NCBI GenBank assembly: GCA_017473665.1
Contig: JAFUKK010000289.1
Coordinates: forward strand, 1-12,520
Direction: 5' to 3'
DNA from: Lachnospiraceae bacterium
GTDB lineage: Bacteria; Bacillota; Clostridia; Lachnospirales; Lachnospiraceae
DNA: 12,520 bases
Made by a program: the position numbers and the translations under genes. The notes under the pieces were generated by a model. The model had not been told where the DNA came from. It did no database searches and saw nothing but the letters and a program-made list of their open reading frames with translations. Shown here piece by piece: positions 1 through 7,504 of the stretch. Position 1 is the first letter of the stretch; each line of letters opens with the position of its first letter.

Positions 1-2
1 AT

Positions 3-398
3 TTTCTCACCCTTCAGCAGGTACTAAATGAGATTACGGATGCTCATTTGATTTCTGCCCAGTCTATCGGCAATCGTACACATCTGATGCTGACCGAGGA
101 AGGCAGGGAGACCTTACATTTTTTCCAAAATCGTATCAGCCCTGCCATCAAAGAGGATATTGATACTTATTTCCGGGAAAACGAATTTACCATGCGTAAT
201 GAAGTATCCATTCTGGCAGATTATTACAAATCCACCTCCGGAGAATATGAAGCCCACCTGGTGGCCAAGGACCGTGGAATCAAGCTGGTGGATTTAACCT
301 TATCCGTTCCCACCGAAGAGATAGCCTCCGGTATCTGCGATAACTGGCAACAAAAAAATCAGGAGATTTATCAATACCTCACACAAATGCTTTTCTAA
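3..398 (+). CDS. DUF4364 family winged-helix protein (5' end outside the window)
   Basis: The open frame runs in from the left edge (first full codon at 3) and ends at TAA 396-398, giving 131 visible residues. An internal TTG at 48 is not the start, because similar-looking coding sequence (residues FLTLQQVLNEITDAHL) continues upstream of it. The visible part reads as the wing of a winged-helix domain (LISAQSIGNRTHLMLTEEG, then ETLHFFQNRI) followed by a mixed alpha/beta C-terminal part with EYEAHLVAKDRG and LVDLTLSVPTEEIA. This matches the DUF4364 family common in Clostridia, whose full length is roughly 170 residues, so about 40 residues are missing. The family is a presumed DNA-binding regulator, but no target is established and none is visible here. 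It converges on rarA, with hairpins between the two genes. Confidence 0.8.
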   Translation, partial: FLTLQQVLNEITDAHLISAQSIGNRTHLMLTEEGRETLHFFQNRISPAIKEDIDTYFRENEFTMRNEVSILADYYKSTSGEYEAHLVAKDRGIKLVDLTLSVPTEEIASGICDNWQQKNQEIYQYLTQMLF

Positions 399-410
399 AG
401 TCAAACACAT

Positions 411-445
411 AAAAAACGGATCACAGGCCTTACCGGCCAGCCGTT
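411..445 (-). terminator. Intrinsic terminator after rarA
   Basis: On the minus strand AACGG (445-441) pairs with CCGTT (419-415), with an inner GGCC/GGCC pairing (438-435 with 429-426). The hairpin runs directly into six T residues (complement of 411-416). It lies 28 bases after the rarA stop, in the right place to end rarA transcripts. Confidence 0.65.
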
Positions 446-448
446 GTA

Positions 449-500
449 AAAGGAAGGCGTCCCTCCGGGCTGTTACTCAGCCTTGGGGACGCCTTCCTTT
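449..500. terminator. Long hairpin overlapping the rarA 3' end, probable terminator for the DUF4364 gene
   Basis: A perfect 15-bp stem joins 449-463 to 486-500 (AAAGGAAGGCGTCCC with its complement), with an inner GGCTG/CAGCC stem (468-472 with 478-482) and a 5-nt loop. The right arm and loop encode the last residues and stop of rarA. Read on the plus strand it is followed by the pyrimidine-rich GCTTCTCTTTT, a weak but plausible terminator tail for the DUF4364 gene. On the minus strand the better poly-T hairpin lies just beyond it. Confidence 0.6.
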
Positions 501-1819
501 GCTTCTCTTTTAATCCGTGCCATATGCTCTTTAATCTTTATTTCATAACCATTGCCGTCAGGTGCATAAAACTCCCTACCGCTTAATTCATAAGGCAGAT
601 ATTGTTGCTCGCAATAATGATTGGGATAATCATGGGAATACTTATAACCGGTACCATGTCCCAATTTGGCCGCCCCCTTATAATGAGCATCCTGCAAATG
701 GGTAGGTATGGGCAGATTGCCACTCTTTTCCACTTCTGCAAACGCTTCAAAGATTGCGTTACAGCTGGCATTGCTCTTAGGTGCTGTAGCCACATAGGTA
801 GCCGCCTGGGCCAGAATAATCTGCGCTTCAGGCATACCGATACGCTCTACTGCCATGGACGCATTGGTAGCTACCACCAGGGCCTGAGGGTCCGCATTAC
901 CCACATCCTCTGCCGCACATATCATAATCCTACGGGCAATAAAGGTGATACTCTCTCCCGCATACAACATCCTGGCCAGATAATATACTGCCGCATCCGG
1001 ATCGGAGCCTCTCATACTCTTTATAAATGCAGATATGGTATCATAATGATTATCTCCATTTTTATCGTAGCGTACTGCCCTCTTTTGAATGCATTCCTGG
1101 GCAACATCCAGTGTCAGATGTATCTTTCCATCCTCGCTACGATTGGTAGTGAGAATCCCCAGCTCGATAGCATTCAGCGCATGGCGGGCGTCTCCGCCTG
1201 AGATATCTGCCAGAAATTCTAATGCATCCTGTTCGATCACCGCGTCATAGGACCCCATACCCCTATCCTTATCGTATACTGCTTTCTTTAATAATTCCTC
1301 AATGGCCTCCCGGGGAATGGGTTTCAATTCAAAAATAATGGATCGGGAAATCAACGCACTGTTTACTTCAAAATAAGGATTCTCGGTAGTGGCACCGATT
1401 AGCACTACCGTACCGTCCTCCACAAAGGGCAATAGATAATCCTGCTGACTCTTGTTAAAGCGGTGAATCTCATCAATAAAAAGAATGGTACGCTTGCCGT
1501 ACATGCCTTGTAAATCCTTAGCCTTATTCACCACCTCTTCCATATCTTTTTTGCCTGCTATGGTGGCATTAATCTGGGTAAACTCTGCACTGGTGGTATT
1601 GGCTATGACCTTTGCCAGAGTAGTTTTACCGGTACCCGGCGGCCCATAGAATATAACAGAACTGATCTTATCAGCTTTGATAGCCCGATATAGCAGCTTA
1701 TCCTTGCCGATAATATGCTCCTGCCCCACTACCTCTTCCAAAGTCCTTGGGCGCATTCTGGCTGCCAGAGGAGACTCTTTCTCCATATTGGTACTACGCA
1801 TATATTCAAATAAATCCAT
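473..1819 (-). CDS. rarA: Replication-associated recombination protein A (RarA/MgsA AAA+ ATPase)
   Basis: This is a AAA+ ATPase of the RarA/MgsA/WHIP family, which forms tetramers and acts at stalled replication forks with single-stranded DNA-binding protein. The 448-residue protein has the family's usual length. Visible elements are the N-terminal PLAARMRPRTLEEVVGQEH, Walker A GPPGTGKT (59-66), Walker B ILFIDEIHR (112-120) followed by FNKSQQD, sensor 1 GATTENP (142-148), and sensor 2 GDARHALN (209-216). The C-terminal tetramerisation region includes the signature KGAAKLGHGTGYKY. I start it at the ATG at 1819 because AAAGGA lies 8 bases upstream and the protein then begins MDLFEYMR. The longer in-frame ATG at 1867 falls inside the MCP terminator hairpin. 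All catalytic motifs are intact. It is the last gene of the minus-strand run. Confidence 0.95.
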   Translation of the reverse strand: MDLFEYMRSTNMEKESPLAARMRPRTLEEVVGQEHIIGKDKLLYRAIKADKISSVIFYGPPGTGKTTLAKVIANTTSAEFTQINATIAGKKDMEEVVNKAKDLQGMYGKRTILFIDEIHRFNKSQQDYLLPFVEDGTVVLIGATTENPYFEVNSALISRSIIFELKPIPREAIEELLKKAVYDKDRGMGSYDAVIEQDALEFLADISGGDARHALNAIELGILTTNRSEDGKIHLTLDVAQECIQKRAVRYDKNGDNHYDTISAFIKSMRGSDPDAAVYYLARMLYAGESITFIARRIMICAAEDVGNADPQALVVATNASMAVERIGMPEAQIILAQAATYVATAPKSNASCNAIFEAFAEVEKSGNLPIPTHLQDAHYKGAAKLGHGTGYKYSHDYPNHYCEQQYLPYELSGREFYAPDGNGYEIKIKEHMARIKREAKEGVPKAE

Positions 1820-1851
1820 TGGTCCGTTCCTTTCTGCCTTAGTAAAAGAAA

Positions 1852-1881
1852 GGACCCTACCACCCATGGGTAATAGGGTCC
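1852..1881 (-). terminator. Intrinsic terminator after the MCP gene
   Basis: On the minus strand GGACCCTA (1881-1874) pairs with TAGGGTCC (1859-1852), an 8-bp GC-rich stem, followed at once by TTTCTTTTACT. It starts 6 bases after the MCP stop, so it ends the chemotaxis receptor transcript. The ATG at 1867 lies in its loop. Confidence 0.8.
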
Positions 1882-1887
1882 GTACTC

Positions 1888-4014
1888 TTATATTTTAAAC
1901 ACAGAAATCTCAGATTTCAAGCCATCCATGTTATTTCCTAAAGATTCTGCCGTTTCATTCAGATTGCCCACACTATCCAGCAATCTTTCGGCCACCTCTT
2001 TTACCGTCTCTGTGTTTGCCGCAGTCTCCTCAATAATGTCGGAAATATTCTTTACTGCCTGTACTGTCGCAAAGCGCTCGCTGTCTGCCTTTTCTGTACA
2101 CTCTACAATAGATCTGAGTCCATCCACCAGCATCACCATACGCTCCTGCATCTGTCGGAATACAGCTATTACTTCTTCCACAGCCTTGGTCTGTAGCATT
2201 ACCATCTCCTGGGCCTGAGTAGCGCTGGCCACACTGTTCTTGGTCTGTTTTGCTATATTTTCTACATTATTCTGAATCTCTCCGGCGGCCTTAGCAGAAT
2301 CATCTGCCAGCTTACGAATCTCCTCTGCCACCACGGAGAAGCCTCTGCCTGCCTCGCCTGCTCTGGCTGCTTCGATGGAAGCATTCAGGGACAGCAAATT
2401 GGTCTGTTCTGAAATATCTGTAATGGTCTCTACAAAGCTGTTGATAATCTCTGTTTCATGGCGAAGCCCTTCGATACTCTCGCCTACCTTTGTGGTAATC
2501 TCTGTAGTCTCCTGTGCTCTGCCGCCCAGCACCTTTACAATCTCCATACCTTGATTGATCATGCCTTCGGTCTCGTTTACCAGCACTTCTACCTTTTCTA
2601 CCACACGGCTAACCTCCTGAATCTCGTCAGAAAGGATATCTGTCTTGCTTACGCACTCCTGAGCATGCAATGACTGCTGGTTCATACCGTCATTAATTTC
2701 AGAAATAGCTTGGGTAATATCCAAGGAATATTCATTAATTACTCTGGACGCCTCCTCCACATGGGATGTGGAAACAGCCAATTGGTCAGTGGCACTAGCC
2801 ACCTGGTGCACCAACTGTTTGGTATTCTTGACCATGTTGTTGGCAGAACCCGCCAAATCTCTAAACTCATCACGCCCCTTGGCCTTGATAGCCACGGTCA
2901 AATCACCCTTAGCCACCTCACCAAACTTACGTGAAATACGCTTCATATTATTCTGAATACCGATTACCGTCATGATACCTACGCCCAAAACTATGATAAA
3001 GGCAATTACGATGAGCTTCAGTGTCATGCTTTTTATCTGCTCTGCCTGTCCGATTACCACTTGCTCGGGCACCAATGCACATACAGTAGAACTTAATTTT
3101 TCGCTGATACTATATACAAAATAGTAGGTATTTCCTTTATATTCTACTGTCTTCACACCGGACAGTACCTTTTCTTCGTCAGCATTTTCATCTTCTGCAG
3201 ACTGAAGTACCTGCACAGCCTCCGTATAGAAATCTTGTCCAAAGAAAACCGGTTCACCGGCAGTCAGAATACTGTTTGCTCCCTCTGCCAGATTCTCCTG
3301 GAAAATCTCACGTCCACTCTCGGTAACAAATCCTACAATACTACCTTCGCCCAGATCTAAGCCCTGTAAAAACTCCCTAATCACATCAGGCTTCACATCC
3401 ACTACTACACAAGCCGTATTTAACTGGGATAATACCTCATAGGCCAGAATATAGTCATCCTGTTTCACACCAAATGCGGCGTCCACTGCATCATGACGGT
3501 CAATCCATTGTTTCACAAAACGTCTGCCATCGCCCACTTCCGCCTTATGCTCATCCAAAATAGAGTCTGATTCTATGGATAGAGTAACTGATGTCACCAT
3601 AGGCACCGCATCACTGGTAATAATATGTATATTCTGGATATATGCGTTGGCCGACTGAGAAGACATCATATCTGTCCTTACCCTCTTAATGAGCGCATTC
3701 TCTTCCATCGACTCCATGGTTCCCAGAAAATACTTGGCTAATTCTGCATCATAGGCATAATTAAAGCCCTCTGATTCTACGAAACCACATCCCATGTCAA
3801 TATATTCCTTCGCCATATTTATGGTCTGGGTAGTGGAATCCACAAACTGGTCACTCATACCTTCAGCGGCCTTCTCATAAGCGGATATTCCAATCCAGGC
3901 CATGAATAGCATGGGCACCACAAAGCAAAAAGCAATTTTATTACCAATTCCAAAAAAATTAGTGCGTTTTCTCTCTTTTTTTACCTTTTCCCGTGTACTA
4001 TTCTTTTTAGCCAC
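1888..4014 (-). CDS. Methyl-accepting chemotaxis protein (transmembrane receptor)
   Basis: This is a classical membrane chemoreceptor that signals to CheA/CheW. In order it has a basic cytoplasmic N-terminus, TM1 (about 26-46), a large extracellular sensor region (about 47-329, probably a double-Cache-like domain), TM2 (about 330-351, [17 protein letters not shown]), a HAMP linker (about 355-405), and a long coiled-coil signalling domain. The conserved hairpin tip reads [21 protein letters not shown] (split here as [16 protein letters not shown] then ARAGE), followed by [15 protein letters not shown]. No C-terminal CheR/CheB-tethering pentapeptide is seen; it ends EISVFKI. I start it at GTG 4014 because GGAGG (4026-4022) is 7 bases away. 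The ATG at 4020 is only 1 base from the GGAGGG run, too close for normal initiation. It is monocistronic by appearance, with a 118-base AT-rich upstream gap and its own terminator. The ligand cannot be read from the sequence. Confidence 0.95.
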   Translation of the reverse strand: MAKKNSTREKVKKERKRTNFFGIGNKIAFCFVVPMLFMAWIGISAYEKAAEGMSDQFVDSTTQTINMAKEYIDMGCGFVESEGFNYAYDAELAKYFLGTMESMEENALIKRVRTDMMSSQSANAYIQNIHIITSDAVPMVTSVTLSIESDSILDEHKAEVGDGRRFVKQWIDRHDAVDAAFGVKQDDYILAYEVLSQLNTACVVVDVKPDVIREFLQGLDLGEGSIVGFVTESGREIFQENLAEGANSILTAGEPVFFGQDFYTEAVQVLQSAEDENADEEKVLSGVKTVEYKGNTYYFVYSISEKLSSTVCALVPEQVVIGQAEQIKSMTLKLIVIAFIIVLGVGIMTVIGIQNNMKRISRKFGEVAKGDLTVAIKAKGRDEFRDLAGSANNMVKNTKQLVHQVASATDQLAVSTSHVEEASRVINEYSLDITQAISEINDGMNQQSLHAQECVSKTDILSDEIQEVSRVVEKVEVLVNETEGMINQGMEIVKVLGGRAQETTEITTKVGESIEGLRHETEIINSFVETITDISEQTNLLSLNASIEAARAGEAGRGFSVVAEEIRKLADDSAKAAGEIQNNVENIAKQTKNSVASATQAQEMVMLQTKAVEEVIAVFRQMQERMVMLVDGLRSIVECTEKADSERFATVQAVKNISDIIEETAANTETVKEVAERLLDSVGNLNETAESLGNNMDGLKSEISVFKI
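1892..1920 (-). promoter_or_regulatory. Candidate sigma-A promoter for rarA inside the MCP 3' end
   Basis: On the minus strand TTGAAA (1920-1915) and TAAAAT (1897-1892) are separated by exactly 17 bases. Predicted initiation near 1885 lies upstream of the hairpin at 1852-1881. A transcript from here would therefore have to read through, or be attenuated by, that hairpin before reaching rarA. This is a motif match only. No better promoter fits between the hairpin and the rarA start, which are 32 bases apart. Confidence 0.4.
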
Positions 4015-4021
4015 AATCATC

Positions 4022-4026
4022 CCTCC
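4022..4026 (-). promoter_or_regulatory. Shine-Dalgarno site that selects the GTG start of the MCP gene
   Basis: GGAGG on the minus strand leaves 7 bases to GTG at 4014, but only one base to the ATG at 4020. The downstream GTG is therefore the better start, giving a 708-residue receptor beginning (M)AKKNSTRE. Confidence 0.6.
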
Positions 4027-4062
4027 ATTACATTTATGCTTTTCAATGCGAAAATACTTGTA

Positions 4063-4126
4063 ATTATATTTATTATAGCTTTTTATTCAGAAAAAAGGTA
4101 CATAATTATTGCTATTCACTAGTCAA
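4063..4126 (-). promoter_or_regulatory. AT-rich presumed promoter region of the MCP gene
   Basis: The gap between the RACo-like gene and the MCP gene contains two perfect TATAAT boxes on the minus strand (4077-4072 and 4068-4063) and a TTGACT (4126-4121). None of the TATAAT boxes has a good -35 at 16-18 bases, and TTGACT is paired only with a poor -10 (TATGTA at 16 bases). I see no flagellar-type (sigma-28) GCCGATAA element. The exact promoter is therefore undecided. Confidence 0.35.
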
Positions 4127-4138
4127 CTTTTGTTAATT

Positions 4139-5410
4139 TTAAACAACAAAGTCCAAAAATCTTATATATTGACGTTCAAAATCCCGATGTTCCGCCAAAT
4201 TAACATGATGAACCAGTTGCTTTATCTGCCCCCATTGCCCCTGTAGCGACTCCACACCCTCGTTACTAATGAAACGGGCGGCTTCTAGAGCGCCCCCAAG
4301 AGCCGTATTCCCCACAGCCACAGCCTTGTCCGCCATTTCAGCCGGCAGTAGTCCTATCGCAGCTGCCGCCGTAGGCTGTATATAATATCCCATTCCTCCT
4401 GCCAGCAATACCTGCCCTACCTCCGAAGGCTCACAATCATATTCCTTAAGCAATAATTCCACTCCCGCTCTAATAGCTCCCTTTGCCAACTGTAGCGTGC
4501 GTATGGCTGCCTGAGTAAGCTTTACTCCGCCAATCTGTATTCCCTGCTCAAAATACGGCTCTGCCAGTAACCCTGTCTCGTCTACTAACCCTCTTTTTAA
4601 TAGTTCTGCGGTCAAGCTCACCATATCGGCCCCCCAGACGTCCCGGCATGGCCCTCCCTCAAAAGCCGGACCGGCCGCAGTAGCACAAGTCAAAATCTTA
4701 TGCCGATTACCCAATACAATCTCGCCATTGGTCCCCAGGTCCACCAACAATACAATCTTCTCACTTTGCCACATTCCGCAGGACCAGATACCCGCCAAAA
4801 TATCCCCACCCACAAATGCAGACAACGGGGGGAAGCCATACATAGTATGGCCACATAGTTCGGTCTTCAGCATTTCCGGATGGCTTACCCGGAAAGGTGC
4901 ACGCCCCAATTCTGCAGGGTCGTACCCCTGCAATAAATATATCATAGTGGTATTTCCCGAAAGCAACACCGTAACCGCTGTCTCCTTATCCGGTATCTGC
5001 TTACTTAATGCCTCATAGCCTTCCTGCAACACCTGCCATACACATCTTTGCAATTGCAAGCGTACCTCCAAATCCCCGGCAGCCTCAATACGGGAAAGCA
5101 CATCTCTCCCCCAAGGATACTGAGGATTGGGCTTACAAAAACTCCCCACCTCTCTTCCTCCTGCATCCGTTAGGCACATGGCAATGGTAGTGGTTCCCAA
5201 ATCCACTGCCAAAATATAGCCTTCACTACAGGCTTTATGAGCATGAAAGGGGACGCATCCCTGCCGGTCCGCAGAAAGAGTTAAAAAATTCACCAAGATA
5301 TGCATATCCTGGTGAATCCTTCCACAACGCCCGCAGCCGATGCATACCTGGCAGCCTCCTGCTGGGGACAAATTATTTAATTCAGACAAATTGGTTCCGT
5401 TCACGATCAT
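4139..5410 (-). CDS. RACo-like ASKHA reductive activator (DUF4445 fold) with a trimmed ferredoxin-like N-terminus
   Basis: The protein resembles RACo/RamA-type reductive activators, which use ATP to reset the cobalt of corrinoid proteins during methyl transfer. The ASKHA part is intact: DLGTTTIAM (70-78, phosphate 1), NPQYPWGRDVLSRI (95-108, close to the NPQ..GxDVxSRI of the family), SGNTTM (151-156), VGGDILAGI (200-208), VDLGTNGEI (223-231, phosphate 2), AGPAFEGG (246-253) and LLAGGMG near 340. It is 423 residues, against about 600 for full RACo. The N-terminus has only 19 residues before C20, C23, C26 and C29, with further cysteines at 52 and 61. C20-x5-C26-x2-C29 matches plant-type [2Fe-2S] spacing. 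The ATG at 5410 overlaps the DUF4250 gene by 29 bases, and a TAG three codons upstream blocks any longer start. No strong Shine-Dalgarno is seen, so coupling to the upstream gene is likely. The corrinoid partner is not in the window. Confidence 0.8.
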   Translation of the reverse strand: MIVNGTNLSELNNLSPAGGCQVCIGCGRCGRIHQDMHILVNFLTLSADRQGCVPFHAHKACSEGYILAVDLGTTTIAMCLTDAGGREVGSFCKPNPQYPWGRDVLSRIEAAGDLEVRLQLQRCVWQVLQEGYEALSKQIPDKETAVTVLLSGNTTMIYLLQGYDPAELGRAPFRVSHPEMLKTELCGHTMYGFPPLSAFVGGDILAGIWSCGMWQSEKIVLLVDLGTNGEIVLGNRHKILTCATAAGPAFEGGPCRDVWGADMVSLTAELLKRGLVDETGLLAEPYFEQGIQIGGVKLTQAAIRTLQLAKGAIRAGVELLLKEYDCEPSEVGQVLLAGGMGYYIQPTAAAAIGLLPAEMADKAVAVGNTALGGALEAARFISNEGVESLQGQWGQIKQLVHHVNLAEHRDFERQYIRFLDFVV

Positions 5411-5555
5411 ACCGATAATCTATACTCTCCAATTTCCGTTCCAGCTCCTGCCGGTCCAAATCTAAATCCTCACACATAATCTCAATATTGGAATAATAAT
5501 CACGAAGCTTTAAATTTACAAAACTTAAAAGCATCACAGGGTCCTGGGGAATCAT
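5382..5555 (-). CDS. DUF4250 domain protein (57 residues)
   Basis: This short frame reads from ATG 5555 to TGA 5382. It begins MIPQDPVMLLSFVNLKLRD and ends ESIDYRYDRERNQFV. The pattern [IN]PxDPVMLLSxVNxxLRD, then a short helix-turn-helix-like stretch (CEDLDLDRQELERKLESI), then DYxYDxExNQF, is that of the DUF4250 family, which is typically about 60 residues, so it appears complete. Its function is unknown. The predicted fold is all-helical and could be a small nucleic-acid- or protein-binding module, but that is inference. It starts 2 bases after the stop of the diguanylate cyclase gene, with GGGGTGA about 7 bases ahead of the ATG inside that gene. Its 3' end overlaps the start of the RACo-like gene. 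Confidence 0.88.
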   Translation of the reverse strand: MIPQDPVMLLSFVNLKLRDYYSNIEIMCEDLDLDRQELERKLESIDYRYDRERNQFV

Positions 5556-5557
5556 CT

Positions 5558-7441
5558 TTATTCACCCCGCTTTTCCTGGTTGATACGTGCGTATTTCTTG
5601 GTAGCCTTCTCCCGATACATACTCTCGTCCGCCTTGGCAATACAGCCAACCAGTGCTGATTTACCGCTACAGTATGCGTACCCGATACTGGCTGACAACA
5701 AATATGGCTTATTACTCTTTACATTGTACTCATCTATCTTGGTCCGTATTTGTTCTACCAAATTATTCACATCTACACGCTGGGCCGTATCATAGCAAAT
5801 ACCAAACTCATCACCACCCATACGGGAACAACAAATACCATCTCGCGTAACGCTTCTTAGCACGTCAGCAAAAGCTATCAACGCCTTATCCCCTTCCAGA
5901 TGCCCATATGTATCATTAATCATCTTTAGGCCATCCATATCACAACTGATAATAAAGAATCCCTTGGGCATAACTGTAGCAATGGCATGCTTACGCTGCA
6001 ATATACGTTCATACTCTCTACGGTTATACAGACCGGTCAAATCATCCAGCATAGACTGCTGTCTGAATTGTAACAGATTCTGATTTTCCTGATAAATAAA
6101 TACCTTGTCCAGATAATTGGATAACGCCAGCATCCAAGTAACAAAATATTGTTTTAAGCTCTTGGGCTCATCTGTTTCCATCACCACATAACCCATGCAA
6201 TGATTCTTGTAATGCAGGGGATAACAATAAATGGTATCATTAGTCTTTCGATACTTATCCGGCAAAATCTGTTTTCGCTCAAATTCCTCGTTACAAGGAT
6301 AACACTCTTTGCCTTTACGCATTACCACGCGCAAAGTAACTTTATCTGTATACATTTCCTCGTTACTTAGTTCACCACTCTCTGTTTCTGCCCTGTCGCA
6401 CAGACAAATGTAAAGGCTGTGGTATTCGAAATGATAGGAATACTTATATGCTGTCTGGAATAATTCTCCCATAGTGTTGCAGCTTTCCATATCCACATTG
6501 GCATAGGCATTGAGCATAATAGAAGACTTCAAATACTCTTTCTCTCTGTATAGCTCACGGATACTGCTATCATTATCATTCTGGACGCACCCACAACTGC
6601 CCCCATAGCTGATACCTACCGGAATATATACGTACTGCTCCTGCTCACGGCCCTCAAACAGATTGCGCAGAATATCAACTGCGGCTCTACCCATCGCTTC
6701 ACTCTGCACCACCACACTGGTAAGAGAAGGATTGTAATACTTTGCCTCATCAATGTGATCAAAACCGGTCACGCAAATATCCTTAGGTATCCGAATACCT
6801 CTGCCCTGTAATGCCTCGCACACGGAAATAGCCATAAAATCGTTGGCACATACAATGGCCTCCGGATACTCCCCGCCGGACAAAAACCAGTCCACTGCCA
6901 GTTCACCCTTTTCACGCCAGTAATCACCTTCAAAAATCATATGATCCGTGACCATCAGATTATGAGCTTCCATGGCATTACGGTAGCCCTGCAACCGCCT
7001 CCGGGCATCCACCAAATCCATTCTACCTGTCATGAAACAAATACGTTTCATACCATGAACCGTAATTAAATGCTCCACCATAGTAGCCATGGCCTGCTCA
7101 TCATCTATGAGTACATTATAAAAATTGGAATCTTCACAGCGCAATGATACCACCGGGCAATTCACCTGGGTCAGTATCTTTTCTGACAAAGCCTCATACA
7201 TACCTGCCAAATCATAAGTGTCCGGTGCTACTATAATAGCATCGTACTCCTCCAGACTGGGCAGATTCATAATATTCTTTTCACCTTCTGCATGCAGATA
7301 ATTCTCACCATAAGTACCAAAATTGCTAAAAATCTCAACCCGATACCCGGCCCTGTTAGCCTCCTGGGAGACACCACGAATAATATCATTCTGGTAGTCA
7401 TGCAAAATCTGTCCTATGAAAAATGCAATCCTCTTCGCCAT
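5558..7441 (-). CDS. Cytoplasmic LacI-type sensor / GAF-like / GGDEF diguanylate cyclase
   Basis: This 627-residue protein has three parts. Residues about 4-277 form a LacI/GalR-type periplasmic-binding-like sensor (IRGVSQEANRAGY, PEAIVCANDFMAISVCEAL, IPKDICVTGFDHID). Residues about 300-445 look like a GAF-type linker domain. Residues about 465-620 form a GGDEF domain with DLTGLYNRR, DMDGLKMINDTYGHLEGD and an intact GGDEF motif (542-546), so it should make c-di-GMP from GTP. The usual inhibitory RxxD site is degenerate (RDGI at 533-536), suggesting weak product feedback. There is no signal peptide or membrane segment, so the ligand is sensed in the cytoplasm. No HTH is present, and an in-frame TGA five codons upstream of the ATG rules out a missed N-terminal extension. 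The start has a weak GGGG 7 bases upstream. It heads the tight operon with DUF4250 and the RACo-like gene, and lies 63 bases after clpB. Confidence 0.92.
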   Translation of the reverse strand: MAKRIAFFIGQILHDYQNDIIRGVSQEANRAGYRVEIFSNFGTYGENYLHAEGEKNIMNLPSLEEYDAIIVAPDTYDLAGMYEALSEKILTQVNCPVVSLRCEDSNFYNVLIDDEQAMATMVEHLITVHGMKRICFMTGRMDLVDARRRLQGYRNAMEAHNLMVTDHMIFEGDYWREKGELAVDWFLSGGEYPEAIVCANDFMAISVCEALQGRGIRIPKDICVTGFDHIDEAKYYNPSLTSVVVQSEAMGRAAVDILRNLFEGREQEQYVYIPVGISYGGSCGCVQNDNDSSIRELYREKEYLKSSIMLNAYANVDMESCNTMGELFQTAYKYSYHFEYHSLYICLCDRAETESGELSNEEMYTDKVTLRVVMRKGKECYPCNEEFERKQILPDKYRKTNDTIYCYPLHYKNHCMGYVVMETDEPKSLKQYFVTWMLALSNYLDKVFIYQENQNLLQFRQQSMLDDLTGLYNRREYERILQRKHAIATVMPKGFFIISCDMDGLKMINDTYGHLEGDKALIAFADVLRSVTRDGICCSRMGGDEFGICYDTAQRVDVNNLVEQIRTKIDEYNVKSNKPYLLSASIGYAYCSGKSALVGCIAKADESMYREKATKKYARINQEKRGE

Positions 7442-7504
7442 ACTAATACCCCATCATACCTTAATACTTACATCATATACCTTTTGGCGAAAAAAATCTA
7501 TAGC

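Noticed and set aside
602..1201. A 199-codon open frame on the plus strand, antisense to rarA
   Set aside because: It lies wholly inside the well-supported rarA gene, its translation has no recognisable family or plausible composition, and no ribosome binding site precedes it.
1820..1867. A longer rarA start at ATG 1867
   Set aside because: The ATG is in the loop of the MCP terminator, has no ribosome binding site, and adds 16 residues not typical of RarA.
4127..4155. Imperfect inverted repeat (ACTTTGTT / AACAAAAGT) at the stop of the RACo-like gene
   Set aside because: It is AT-rich, bulged, overlaps the stop codon and is not followed by a T-run, so I do not call it a terminator.
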